This document shows positions 8,012-16,231 of a stretch of 35,947 nucleotides of DNA, piece by piece. The position numbers and the translations under genes are program-made. The stretch comes from CAYSWH01 sp964434775 (GTDB lineage Bacteria; Patescibacteriota; JACMRA01): contig CAYSWH010000015.1 of the NCBI GenBank assembly GCA_964434775.1, forward strand, positions 1 through 35,947, read 5' to 3'. The stretch's first letter is position 1, and every line of letters begins with the position of its first letter. A model generated the notes under the pieces. The model worked only from the letters and a program-made list of their open reading frames with translations. It made no database searches and was not told where the DNA came from.

Positions 8012-8779
8012 TTATTTTGACGGATATTCGAACTCCTCTATTAGCAATCCAAGGGTATTTTCAGCTTCTTCGTGGTAATTTTCTTCAAAGTCGCTTAGCA
8101 GGCCTTTCTTGGCTTGAGAACCATTGTCATCAATATAGTAAACCTCTTCACTACTGGAGAATTCAAAAGGAGTCTGACAAATCGGTTTTGCTTCTTGCAA
8201 ATCATAGATTACCATCCAACCTTCAAATCTCCCCATAAGAAAAGAAAGGCCATCTTCGTCATCTTCACTAAAATCAACAGGTAGGCTTTTGGTTTCAGTA
8301 ACTAAAACCGCAACATACCGGCTTTGTGTGTCAAGTGTTCTTTGAGTATTTTCGATCTCCCACTTTGCAGTAATCTCTTCGTATCTCTGCAATTCAACTA
8401 ACTCACCCGTGTTCAGAAACATCCAATCTTCATCATGTTCGACAACAGAACCTTTGTTGGGACTATAATAATCCAAATATTCCATATCAAGAATAGAAAT
8501 ATTCGGTCTTACCAGACCTTCATCAGTAATATTCTTTTTAATTTCCGCTTCAGGACATTGATTCTCCTGCAATTCTTCAACTCTGGGAATGTTTGATTTA
8601 ATAGTATTTATATTTGAGTAGTCCTCTTGAATTTGGGTCATAATTTCAGGATTTTCATCTCTAACATCTTTATTACTTTGACTGAAAATAACGATCAAGG
8701 CTATCATGAAAACCAAAAATCCAATAAAAATAAAACCGAAAAAACCTAGGACAGTTAATAGAATCGCTTTTTTTGACAT
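8012..8779 (-). CDS. Single-pass membrane protein of unknown function
   Basis: I do not recognise this 255-residue protein. It starts with a strong transmembrane segment (about 5-33, LLTVLGFFGFIFIGFLVF) and continues as an acidic extracytoplasmic domain with two Cys (ENQCPEAE and KPICQTPF) that could pair. The middle region reads as beta strands (RYVAVLVTETKSLPVDF, GWMVIYDLQEAKPIC), suggesting a small folded sandwich. It is convergent with the cytochrome-b5-like gene and has a good promoter just upstream (8804-8832 on the minus strand). The ATG start overlaps no other gene. Its coding nature is supported by length, clean topology and promoter. Confidence 0.7.
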   Translation of the reverse strand: MSKKAILLTVLGFFGFIFIGFLVFMIALIVIFSQSNKDVRDENPEIMTQIQEDYSNINTIKSNIPRVEELQENQCPEAEIKKNITDEGLVRPNISILDMEYLDYYSPNKGSVVEHDEDWMFLNTGELVELQRYEEITAKWEIENTQRTLDTQSRYVAVLVTETKSLPVDFSEDDEDGLSFLMGRFEGWMVIYDLQEAKPICQTPFEFSSSEEVYYIDDNGSQAKKGLLSDFEENYHEEAENTLGLLIEEFEYPSK

Positions 8780-8803
8780 ATTAAAACAACTAATCGAGTT
8801 AGT

Positions 8804-8832
8804 ACCATACTCTATTTTCTTACAAAAGTCAA
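8804..8832 (-). promoter_or_regulatory. Predicted promoter of the 8012-8779 gene
   Basis: On the minus strand TTGACT (8827-8832) and TATGGT (8804-8809) are separated by exactly 17 bases. Transcription would start about 20 bases before the ATG. Confidence 0.5.
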
Positions 8833-8854
8833 TTATTAGAAAAAATAGATTTTT

Positions 8855-8883
8855 TTGACAAAATTTAATTTACATTTTTAACT
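8855..8883 (+). promoter_or_regulatory. Possible promoter of a non-coding transcript
   Basis: A perfect TTGACA (8855-8860) has TTAACT (8878-8883) 17 bases downstream. The -10 box is weak. Its interest lies in its place just before a block of inverted repeats ending in a terminator-like hairpin. Confidence 0.3.
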
Positions 8884-8887
8884 CACT

Positions 8888-9068
8888 CTAAGTCCGTTTC
8901 AACCGATAATAAGGTTGAAGGATGCAGGCTGAACACAGATTTTAAGTAAAAATTAATGCGATCCCATCTAATTTTTATCAAACACAAACACTAGTCTAAG
9001 GTCTGCCGGGTAAGCCCGTAATAGCTCCGAGAAATGCACCCTCCCCGAAAACGGGGAGGTTCTTATTG
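8888..9068 (+). ncRNA. Candidate structured non-coding RNA of unknown family
   Basis: The 386-base gap between divergent genes holds no convincing ORF but does hold ordered inverted repeats: TTCAACC/GGTTGAA (8898-8904 with 8913-8919), TAAAAATTA/TAATTTTTA (8947-8955 with 8969-8977), CGGG/CCCG (9007-9010 with 9015-9018), and an 8-bp GC-rich hairpin (9040-9059) followed by TTCTTATT. GCAGGC (8924-8929) can also pair with GTCTGC (9001-9006), enclosing the second hairpin as a multi-helix fold. A promoter-like pair lies just upstream. I saw no match to tmRNA, RNase P RNA, SRP RNA or riboswitch signatures I know. Existence and strand are inferred. Confidence 0.35.
9040..9068 (+). terminator. Terminator-like hairpin in the divergent intergenic region
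   Basis: CCTCCCCG and CGGGGAGG form a perfect 8-bp stem around an AAAA loop, followed by TTCTTATT (6 of 8 are T). No plus-strand CDS precedes it without an intervening opposite gene, so it would end a non-coding transcript or act as a leader hairpin. Confidence 0.45.
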
Positions 9069-9085
9069 TCATAAAAAAATAGTTT

Positions 9086-9114
9086 TTTACTTTTTTCGTT
9101 TCTTGTTTTATAAT
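9086..9114 (+). promoter_or_regulatory. Predicted promoter of the LARTG surface-protein gene
   Basis: TTTACT (9086-9091), 17 bases, then a perfect TATAAT (9109-9114). The ATG of the Ig-domain protein lies about 50 bases downstream. Confidence 0.55.
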
Positions 9115-9165
9115 TAGATTAAATTGAGCTGTCATTTCTCCAACAAATACAAACAACAAAAAAGT

Positions 9166-10425
9166 ATGTTTAACAAAAAACAAAAGAGCACTGTTTTGGC
9201 ACTGTTTTCTTTATCGGTTTTATCACTGATCGGGACTTTCGGTCTGATCTATTTTGGTAGTTCTGACTCTCCTGGCAAGGCCCAGGCTGCTGAAGAAGAG
9301 AAGATCGAAATCGAAATTACCCTACCTGAACATAGTGCAGTTATCACACCTGCAAATTCAAATATACCAATCTCTGTAAACGTGATACAGAACGGAGAAA
9401 ATATTCAAGAGATAACTTTTACCGAAATAACTGACTTTGATACTCCCTCAAACAATACCATCCTGGGAAGTATAGATGCACCTCCCTATGAATTTACCTG
9501 GCAAACGGTTCCGGAAGGCGATCACCTGGTAAAAGTTGATGCATTAAACAAAACTGACAACAGCATTTCCGACACAGAGTATGTTTGGTTTAACGTGACT
9601 GATGATGAGACTATCACTCCGCCGGAGGTCCAAGTCGCCATTGAAGAAGGTAAGATCAATATAACTACAAGCGATGACGGCGAAATAACCCAAGTACAAG
9701 CTTTCGAGTGTCGCCAGGAGTGTGAATTACTGGAAAGTGCCGATGGAGGTTCACTGAGCTTTGATTGGACAAATTCCGGTACAAGCGAAATCACAATTTT
9801 AGCCAAAGCTTTGGATGAAAGTGGTCTTGTCGGAGTTAACGAGACTAAATCTACTGTAAATGAAAACCCTAACAACCAAGAACCCGTAGTAAAGATTATT
9901 CCATTGAATATTAGCAACTTTCAGGAACCAGTTAACCTAAATCTGCAAGCTGAAGTTGTGAACTCTGATAATAATAACGAAATTACAAAAGTTGAATTTT
10001 ACGACGGAACTCTTTTACTTGGAGATGGCACTTTGAATCCTGAAACCGGTTATTATGAACTGGAGTGGGTGGAAGTACTGGCCGGAGATTATTCTATAAC
10101 AGCCAAAGCCGTAAACTCCTCCGGAGATGAATACGCTTCAGATCCGCTGACCTTTACAATTATACAAGGTGACAACGGCAACCAAAGTGACAACGAGTCT
10201 AGTTCAGACCTTTCTGCACCGACTCAAAGTCGAACTGAAAGCCCTCCCGTTAACAACACCCCCGCTTCTTCTAACCCTTCACCATCCGCTTACTCCGGCA
10301 ATACATCCAGAGATTTAGCTAGAACCGGAGGAGAGGCATTTGTGATTACTCTGGTATTACTTGGAGGGGTTGTAACAGTAATAGGAACGTACTACTATCA
10401 GAAAAAAAAAGGACTGGGCGGGTAA
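9166..10425 (+). CDS. Secreted Ig-like-domain protein with LARTG cell-wall sorting signal
   Basis: From the ATG at 9166 the protein is 419 residues; an in-frame TTG at 9124 is rejected. It has a signal peptide (basic start, hydrophobic 9-30, AQA cleavage site at 39-41). Beta-sandwich modules follow: about 47-145, about 150-235 (with Cys in ECRQECE) and a bacterial Ig-like (Big_7-type) domain about 238-330, with KVEFYDGTLLLGDGTLN as its core. A Ser/Asn/Pro-rich wall-spanning linker (about 335-382) leads to LARTG (384-388), a hydrophobic helix and a KKK tail. This is a full Gram-positive-style sorting signal of the LAXTG kind read by class E sortases. It shares architecture and the RDLAR[TS]GGE motif with the large surface protein at 33477-35762. 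Adhesion or surface-layer roles are inferred. Confidence 0.82.
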   Translation: MFNKKQKSTVLALFSLSVLSLIGTFGLIYFGSSDSPGKAQAAEEEKIEIEITLPEHSAVITPANSNIPISVNVIQNGENIQEITFTEITDFDTPSNNTILGSIDAPPYEFTWQTVPEGDHLVKVDALNKTDNSISDTEYVWFNVTDDETITPPEVQVAIEEGKINITTSDDGEITQVQAFECRQECELLESADGGSLSFDWTNSGTSEITILAKALDESGLVGVNETKSTVNENPNNQEPVVKIIPLNISNFQEPVNLNLQAEVVNSDNNNEITKVEFYDGTLLLGDGTLNPETGYYELEWVEVLAGDYSITAKAVNSSGDEYASDPLTFTIIQGDNGNQSDNESSSDLSAPTQSRTESPPVNNTPASSNPSPSAYSGNTSRDLARTGGEAFVITLVLLGGVVTVIGTYYYQKKKGLGG

Positions 10426-10507
10426 AATCAAATAAATCAAAACTATTTACTCGGACTACAAAATATTAATACTGAACCTCCGTTTCTTCAAGACCGAAAC
10501 CAAGAAA

Positions 10508-10545
10508 AAGTATTTGGAATTAGCATCTCAAAACAACAAATACTT
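10508..10545 (+). promoter_or_regulatory. Inverted repeat in the ileS leader
   Basis: AAGTATTTG (10508-10516) and CAAATACTT (10537-10545) are perfect 9-bp arms around a 20-base loop, ending 42 bases before the ileS start. It could form a leader hairpin. It is not followed by a U tract and lacks T-box elements, so its role is unknown. Confidence 0.3.
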
Positions 10546-10587
10546 GATAAATAATAAAAAATCATTCTAACTTTCTGATTAAAGTGT

Positions 10588-13500
10588 ATGTCTAAAATTC
10601 AGAAAGTCCCCAATCAAGTAAAATTCTCTGAGCTGGAAGACAAAATTAATCAGTTTTGGAAGGAGAATAGAATCTTCGAAAAATCAATTGAACAAAGATC
10701 TCCGGACGAATTATACAGTTTTATGGACGGTCCGCCTTTTGTATCCGGCAGTCCTCACTACGCCAGCCTATTACCGTCAATCGCCAAAGATGTAATCCCT
10801 CGTTTTTGGACTATGAAGGGTAAGAGAGTCCGACGGGTTTTTGGTTGGGACTGTCACGGGCTACCAATCGAAGAAAAAATTAACCGGAAGTTTAGTCTAA
10901 GTGGAAGGAAGCAAGTTGAAAAAGAATTCGGGGTAGAGAAATATGTACGGGAGTGCCGTTCTTACGTTACTCAATGTACTTCCGACTGGCGTTGGTATAT
11001 AGACAAAATCGGACGTTGGGTAGACTTGGACAACGCTTACTATACCATGAGCCCCGAGTTTGGAGAATCGGTCGTTTGGGCTTTTAAACAAATTTGGGAC
11101 AAAGGTTTTATTTACAAAGGAAAAAGGACATCAATGTTCTCTACAGACACTTCTACTCCGGTGTCCGAGTTTGAAGTGGCTATGGATTCGGATAATTATA
11201 GAGAAGTAGAAGATCTAAGTATTTATGTTAAATTCCGACTAAGAAGGCCACAAAGCAACTCAAGCTCTAAGCTTCCCGAGACAAGCAAATCATTTTTAGC
11301 AGAAATTCAAAATCTATTACCGGAGGAAGACATTTACCTTTTAGCCTGGACAACTACACCTTGGACGATCCCCTCAAATTTCGCTTTAGCCGTAAACCCG
11401 GAAACAACTTATTGCCTGGTCCGGTTTGAAGGACACTATTATATTTTAGCTAAGTCCCGAATTCAGCAAACCTTTGATACTACCGAAGAGTACATAGGTG
11501 AAGACCAAGGAAAAATGGTAAAAATAATCAAGGAGTTTCAGGGAAATTCTCTTGAAGGGTTAACTTACAAGCCTGTTTACAACTACTTTGTAGAATTTAT
11601 TACAGCTAATGATTTTAAAATTTACCCTTATAACGGGGTCTCTGAAGAGGAAGGGACGGGTATACTCCACGCGGCCCCGGCCTTTGGACAGGAAGATGCG
11701 GAATTGGGTAGAAAGCACGGGATCAGTGACCACCGGGATATTGATGAAGAAGGAAAAATAACTGTAGGCCCTTGGAAAGGGACCTATCTTAGGGATGTTT
11801 GCCCGCAAATAGCTGAAAATCTCTGGCATCAAGGAAATTTATTAAGATCACAGATATATAAACATAGAGTACCCTTCTATAGAGGGAAAAACCCTTTGAT
11901 TTACATGAGTCAGGAAGCATACTTTATTGACATACAAAAAGTAAAGCAACGAATGCTTGAACTCAATCAAGATATTAACTGGTATCCCGAGCATCTTAAA
12001 AACGGACGTTTTGCTCACGTTCTGGAAAATTCTCCGGACTGGTGTATTTCCCGGAATCGATATTGGGGGACTATTATGCCGCTCTGGATTAACGAAGCCG
12101 GAGAAACTCTGGTAATCGGTAGCTTTGAGGAACTATGTAAATACAACGAAAAAATTGAAAAAAGAGCCGAAAACGGAAAAGTTAAATACTATTTTGAAGA
12201 TAAGCTTTTGAGTTGGCACAGAGATGTTTGTGATAAAATCGTACTAACCAAGGACGGAAAGAAATATTACCGTGTGCCGGAAATTTTGGATGTTTGGATG
12301 GATTCCGGATCTGTCCCATTCGCAGAACACCACTACCCTTTTGAAAATAATGAAACATTTGTAAAATCCTCGCCTGCTGATTATATTGTCGAATACACCG
12401 GACAAATCAGAGCCTGGTTTAATATTTTACTCCGGGTATCAACTATTCTTTTTGATCGCATCCCTTTTAAAAATTCTATAGTTACCGGAGTTTTGGCCGG
12501 TAATGATGGAAGGAAGATGAGTAAATCATATGGAAACTTTCCGGATCCCAAAGAAGTACTTAACGAAATCGGAGCTGAGGCCCTAAGACTTTACTTTATG
12601 AGCTCGCCAATAATGCTGGGTGAAGATATGAGTTGGTCTGATGAAGTGCTTAACGAACAAGTGAAAACTATTTTAATACCTCTTTGGAATACCTACAAAT
12701 ACATTGGTATTTACAGTGAAATACATAACTGGTCCACAGTAACGGCAGATTTCACCTCTTCAAACATCTTAGACAAATGGCTGGAATCCTATATGTACAA
12801 AACCGTCAAAGAATACGAGAGAGCTTTGGAAAACTATGATTTGCCGACTTCGGTCAAACTGATTCACCCTTGTATTGACAATATCTCTACTTGGTGGATT
12901 CGTCGTTCCAGAGATAGATTTGCCAATGGAGACCAAGGTGCACTGCAGACTCTATATGCCGCCTTAGTCCTATTTTGTAAAACTTTTGCACCACAAATGC
13001 CGTTTATCTGTGAAGAAATGTACCAAAATCTGGTAATAAACGTAGGTTTGTCCAATAGCAAAGAATCCGTACATCTAGAAGACTTTCCTCAATACGGAGA
13101 AATTAACGAGCGTCTGCTAACCGAGATGGAAGCCGTCAAAGATATCTGTTCTCTTGGCCTACACCTAAGAAGCGAAAACGGTCAAAGATTGAGACAACCT
13201 CTGCAAAAAGTCCTAACAAACTTTGAAAGTCAAGAGTTCATGAATATAATTAGGAAAGAGCTGAATGTAAAAGAGATTGAACACACAGAGCCCTTCTTGG
13301 AAAAAGAGGGCTACGCAACTACCCTAAAGGATAAACTTTTTGTAGCCTTAGACCTGAAAATAACTCCGGAACTGGAAATTGAGGGTTTGATTAACGACTT
13401 GATTAGAAAAATACAAAACCTTAGAAAGCAACAAGGATTTCAAATGGGAGAATCAATTATAATCTATTATCATACTCAAAGTGAAAAACTAGTCAAAATT

Positions 13501-13629
13501 ATTGAACAAGAAAAAGCTCTCCTGAAAGAAGAAGTAAGTGCTTCTACAATAGAGCTTAAGACAAATATAACAAATGGAAAAAACATCAAGATTGACAACC
13601 AAAACATCATTCTAAGTTTGGAAAAATAG
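10588..13629 (+). CDS. ileS: Isoleucyl-tRNA synthetase, type 2 (eukaryote-like)
   Basis: Charges tRNA-Ile with isoleucine in the cytoplasm. The 1013 residues show the class I core: MDGPPFVSGSPHYAS (HIGH-equivalent at 57-60), FGWDCHGLPIEEK (about 85-97), an editing domain with TTPWTIPSNFALAVNPE and GTGILHAAPAFGQED, a WYPEHLKNGRF / DWCISRNRYWGT segment, and KMSKS at 643-647. The C-terminal part (ELEIEGLINDLIRKIQNLRK) is of the eukaryotic/archaeal-like IleS2 class, typical of mupirocin-insensitive enzymes, and lacks the zinc finger of the standard bacterial form. HIGH reads HYAS here, a marked deviation. A separate 162-base leader suggests its own transcription. The identification is firm. Confidence 0.96.
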   Translation: MSKIQKVPNQVKFSELEDKINQFWKENRIFEKSIEQRSPDELYSFMDGPPFVSGSPHYASLLPSIAKDVIPRFWTMKGKRVRRVFGWDCHGLPIEEKINRKFSLSGRKQVEKEFGVEKYVRECRSYVTQCTSDWRWYIDKIGRWVDLDNAYYTMSPEFGESVVWAFKQIWDKGFIYKGKRTSMFSTDTSTPVSEFEVAMDSDNYREVEDLSIYVKFRLRRPQSNSSSKLPETSKSFLAEIQNLLPEEDIYLLAWTTTPWTIPSNFALAVNPETTYCLVRFEGHYYILAKSRIQQTFDTTEEYIGEDQGKMVKIIKEFQGNSLEGLTYKPVYNYFVEFITANDFKIYPYNGVSEEEGTGILHAAPAFGQEDAELGRKHGISDHRDIDEEGKITVGPWKGTYLRDVCPQIAENLWHQGNLLRSQIYKHRVPFYRGKNPLIYMSQEAYFIDIQKVKQRMLELNQDINWYPEHLKNGRFAHVLENSPDWCISRNRYWGTIMPLWINEAGETLVIGSFEELCKYNEKIEKRAENGKVKYYFEDKLLSWHRDVCDKIVLTKDGKKYYRVPEILDVWMDSGSVPFAEHHYPFENNETFVKSSPADYIVEYTGQIRAWFNILLRVSTILFDRIPFKNSIVTGVLAGNDGRKMSKSYGNFPDPKEVLNEIGAEALRLYFMSSPIMLGEDMSWSDEVLNEQVKTILIPLWNTYKYIGIYSEIHNWSTVTADFTSSNILDKWLESYMYKTVKEYERALENYDLPTSVKLIHPCIDNISTWWIRRSRDRFANGDQGALQTLYAALVLFCKTFAPQMPFICEEMYQNLVINVGLSNSKESVHLEDFPQYGEINERLLTEMEAVKDICSLGLHLRSENGQRLRQPLQKVLTNFESQEFMNIIRKELNVKEIEHTEPFLEKEGYATTLKDKLFVALDLKITPELEIEGLINDLIRKIQNLRKQQGFQMGESIIIYYHTQSEKLVKIIEQEKALLKEEVSASTIELKTNITNGKNIKIDNQNIILSLEK

Positions 13630-13699
13630 TATCGGCAGAGGGCCAACTTCCGTAGTTTTATGTAATTAAGGGTTATTAATCCTATTTCAGAAAATAAAT

Positions 13700-14908
13700 A
13701 TGAATAACTTAACAGCATATTTCAAAAAAAAAGCTCAGTTATATTTGAATAAAAAAGATAATCGATACGACATTATTTTCTTTACCCTGCTGATCACCGT
13801 AATTCTATTTTTTTCTTACAGGGTTATCTATCGCCCGTTTTGGGAAGACGAGTTCTTTACTGCTAGTCTGGTTAATGAAGGGTTTTTAAGCCGTGAATTC
13901 TGGAAGACAGTATTTGAAGACGTTCACCCCCCGCTTTATTATTTATTATTGGACATATGGCGACAAATAGAAGGCGGCACTTTTCTGGGATTTCGATACT
14001 TTTCAGTTCTGGTGTTCGCCCTCTCCACTTTTGTCCTTTACAAAATATCCGGTTTTCTCTCCACCGCAAAAGACTTTAGGTATCTGACAGTTTTTTTGTA
14101 TGTTATATCTCCGGTTTTTCTAAATTATGCCACGGAGGCTAGAATGTACATGCTTTTAAGTTTCTTTGTCTTGTGTTCGTTCTATTTCTTTTTGAAAATT
14201 CTCTCAAAAAAAGACAATACCCTATTTACCAAAAAGGATTATCTAAACGGCTTGACTTCAGGATTGTTTCTGGCTTTTTCCTTTTTAGTTCATTACTTTG
14301 GAATGCTTACCGCCCCTGCCTTTGCTCTGGTTGCCGTATATAAATATCGTAAAAAAATTCTGGAAAAAGATATAATTAAATTATTATTGACAGTTTTTAC
14401 CCCACTAGTTTTTTCATTTTTACTATGGTTCCCGATACTATTTAGCCAATACAAAAACTCCATGGAAAAAGTATCGTGGATATATGAAGCAAGCATCTTC
14501 GGTCTATTTTCAGCCTTTAATGTTATTCTTTATGATCCTAAAATCGACTTATTTAACTTAATTGTTTCTCCCCCGCTTGTTTTTATTCCTTTCTTAATAT
14601 TCCTGGTTTTGGTAGGTCTTGGCTATAAAAAAATCAAGGGTAACCAAACAATAAACATCTTCCTTATTTTTTCTTGGACTCCTATAATACTTATTTTTCT
14701 ATTATCAAAATTTACGGACCTGGAATTTTATATTTTGAGATATTTTTTACCTTTTTCGGCGGTCTTCTTGATTGTATATTTATGGGTTTTTTATAAGATA
14801 CTGCCAAAATATTTATTTTACTTGCTAGCTGCTGTTTACACCTTAATTATTTTTGAGCAAATGTGGTTTGAATTGTTATTAAGTATGACAGTTGGCCTTT
14901 TAAAATAA
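13700..14908 (+). CDS. GT39/PMT-type membrane glycosyltransferase
   Basis: The 402-residue polytopic membrane protein has roughly ten hydrophobic segments (first at about 25-43). The luminal/outer loop carries the dolichyl/undecaprenyl-phosphate-sugar transferase signature: FWEDEFFTA (Asp50-Glu51) followed by EDVHPPLYYLLLDIW (Asp74, His76, Pro77, Pro78), as in ArnT and PMT_2 families. Such enzymes move a sugar from a polyprenyl-phosphate donor to lipid or protein acceptors on the outer face of the membrane. Here the acceptor could be the surface proteins or wall lipids, which is inference. It starts 70 bases after ileS and converges on the AAA+ gene with a 36-base gap. Confidence 0.82.
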   Translation: MNNLTAYFKKKAQLYLNKKDNRYDIIFFTLLITVILFFSYRVIYRPFWEDEFFTASLVNEGFLSREFWKTVFEDVHPPLYYLLLDIWRQIEGGTFLGFRYFSVLVFALSTFVLYKISGFLSTAKDFRYLTVFLYVISPVFLNYATEARMYMLLSFFVLCSFYFFLKILSKKDNTLFTKKDYLNGLTSGLFLAFSFLVHYFGMLTAPAFALVAVYKYRKKILEKDIIKLLLTVFTPLVFSFLLWFPILFSQYKNSMEKVSWIYEASIFGLFSAFNVILYDPKIDLFNLIVSPPLVFIPFLIFLVLVGLGYKKIKGNQTINIFLIFSWTPIILIFLLSKFTDLEFYILRYFLPFSAVFLIVYLWVFYKILPKYLFYLLAAVYTLIIFEQMWFELLLSMTVGLLK

Positions 14909-14944
14909 TTAATCGAATCGGTACCCAACTACACAACAATTTAA

Positions 14945-16144
14945 TTAATCGAGTTTGTGTTTCTTGAGAAATTCCACAACCGGAGTGTAAGTGCCTGATT
15001 CATTGGCAAATTTTGCAAAATTCCGAGCAGTAGCAAACCAGTCTTTGATGGAAGAGTTTGTTAACTCGATTGCCCTCACCATATCTTTCATTTGGATATT
15101 TCTCTCCTCTTTGCCGCTAATTACCTCTCGCATTACCATCTCAGACGCTAAATCACAAACCTTGTAAATATCTGCTCCGGAAAAAAGTTCCGTCATTTCT
15201 GCCAATTTTAAATAATCAAAATTGTCGACCGGTTTTTCACGCAAGTATATTCTGAATATCTCAGCCCTAGCCAATTTATCCGGTGGAGGCACAAAAAGCA
15301 CCTTATCAAACCTTCCCGGACGCCTAAAAGCCGGATCAACTTGCCAAGGCGAATTAGTTGCCCCGATAACTAATAAATTTTCATTCTGCGATTCCACACC
15401 GTCCATTTCCGTCAGAAATTGATTCACTAAAGAGGTTTTGAAGCCCGTCTTAAGACGATCCGCACTCAAAGCATCAACTTCATCAAAAAACATTACAGTA
15501 GGAGATAATTGCCTGGCCTCTTCAAAAAGCCGGTGAATCTTTTTTTCAGATTGACCAATGTACATATCTAAAACTTCTTCGATGCCGATAGACAAGAACT
15601 CGGCTTGAATTTCTCCGGCAGTAGCTCTGGCGATATGAGTCTTTCCACAACCGGGAGGGCCGTAGAGAAGAATTCCTCCTCCCACCTTTTTTCCATATTT
15701 TTTGTATAGATCAGGTTTTTCAAAAGGATAAATTATACTTACCCTAATCTCTTCTTTTAATTCATCCATTCCTCCGACCTGTGCAAAATTCACTTTAGGT
15801 TTTTCAAACCACTCATTAATCTCAAGTTCACCGGAATCCTCATTAAGCATTTTTAAACTACTGCTTAAATTATTATTAAGTAATTGATCAGGACCCTGCT
15901 CGATATCTTGAGGCTTCTTGTCTTTAACTAAACCTTGAAGTAGCTTTGCATCACCGTTATTCGGCTCTAGCTTTAGTATAAAACTGATTTGAGAGTTAGC
16001 TTTGTCAAAATCTCCAACTTCCAAATAGGCGGAAGCAAGTTTTACTCTTAACGGTATATTTTCCGGTTCGTCCACCAAGGATTCTCTCAGAAAATTAATC
16101 GTTTTTTGAATTACTTCTTTAGGAAGTTTTGCATTTTGATTCAT
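14945..16144 (-). CDS. TPR-AAA+ ATPase (FtsH/Cdc48-like AAA module)
   Basis: The 399-residue protein has an N-terminal TPR-like segment (about 10-75, with ASAYLEVGDFDKANSQISFILKLEP), a linker, and one classical AAA module. Visible motifs: VGGMDELKEEI entry (123-133), Walker A GPPGCGKT (162-169), Walker B MFFDE (218-222), and a second region of homology GATNSPWQVDPAFRRPGRFD (261-280) with the arginine fingers. No protease zinc site or membrane helix is present, so this is not FtsH but a stand-alone remodelling ATPase. It sits next to two TPR-only genes on the same strand, suggesting a TPR-based complex whose TPR parts recruit clients. The client is unknown. Confidence 0.85.
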   Translation of the reverse strand: MNQNAKLPKEVIQKTINFLRESLVDEPENIPLRVKLASAYLEVGDFDKANSQISFILKLEPNNGDAKLLQGLVKDKKPQDIEQGPDQLLNNNLSSSLKMLNEDSGELEINEWFEKPKVNFAQVGGMDELKEEIRVSIIYPFEKPDLYKKYGKKVGGGILLYGPPGCGKTHIARATAGEIQAEFLSIGIEEVLDMYIGQSEKKIHRLFEEARQLSPTVMFFDEVDALSADRLKTGFKTSLVNQFLTEMDGVESQNENLLVIGATNSPWQVDPAFRRPGRFDKVLFVPPPDKLARAEIFRIYLREKPVDNFDYLKLAEMTELFSGADIYKVCDLASEMVMREVISGKEERNIQMKDMVRAIELTNSSIKDWFATARNFAKFANESGTYTPVVEFLKKHKLD

Positions 16145-16231
16145 ATGAAAATTGTTTTAAGAAAGTGAAGTTCAAAATACTTTTTTTGTAAAACTATTCT
16201 GAAATCTTTTCAAACTAAACTATGTTATGTC

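Noticed and set aside
8968..9183. Minus-strand ORF of 71 codons across the 9.0-kb gap
   Set aside because: It overlaps the start of the Ig-protein gene and its promoter, and the inverted repeats explain the region better as RNA or regulatory DNA.
10426..10587. T-box riboswitch before ileS
   Set aside because: No T-box consensus, specifier-like stem or terminator is visible; only a 9-bp dyad.
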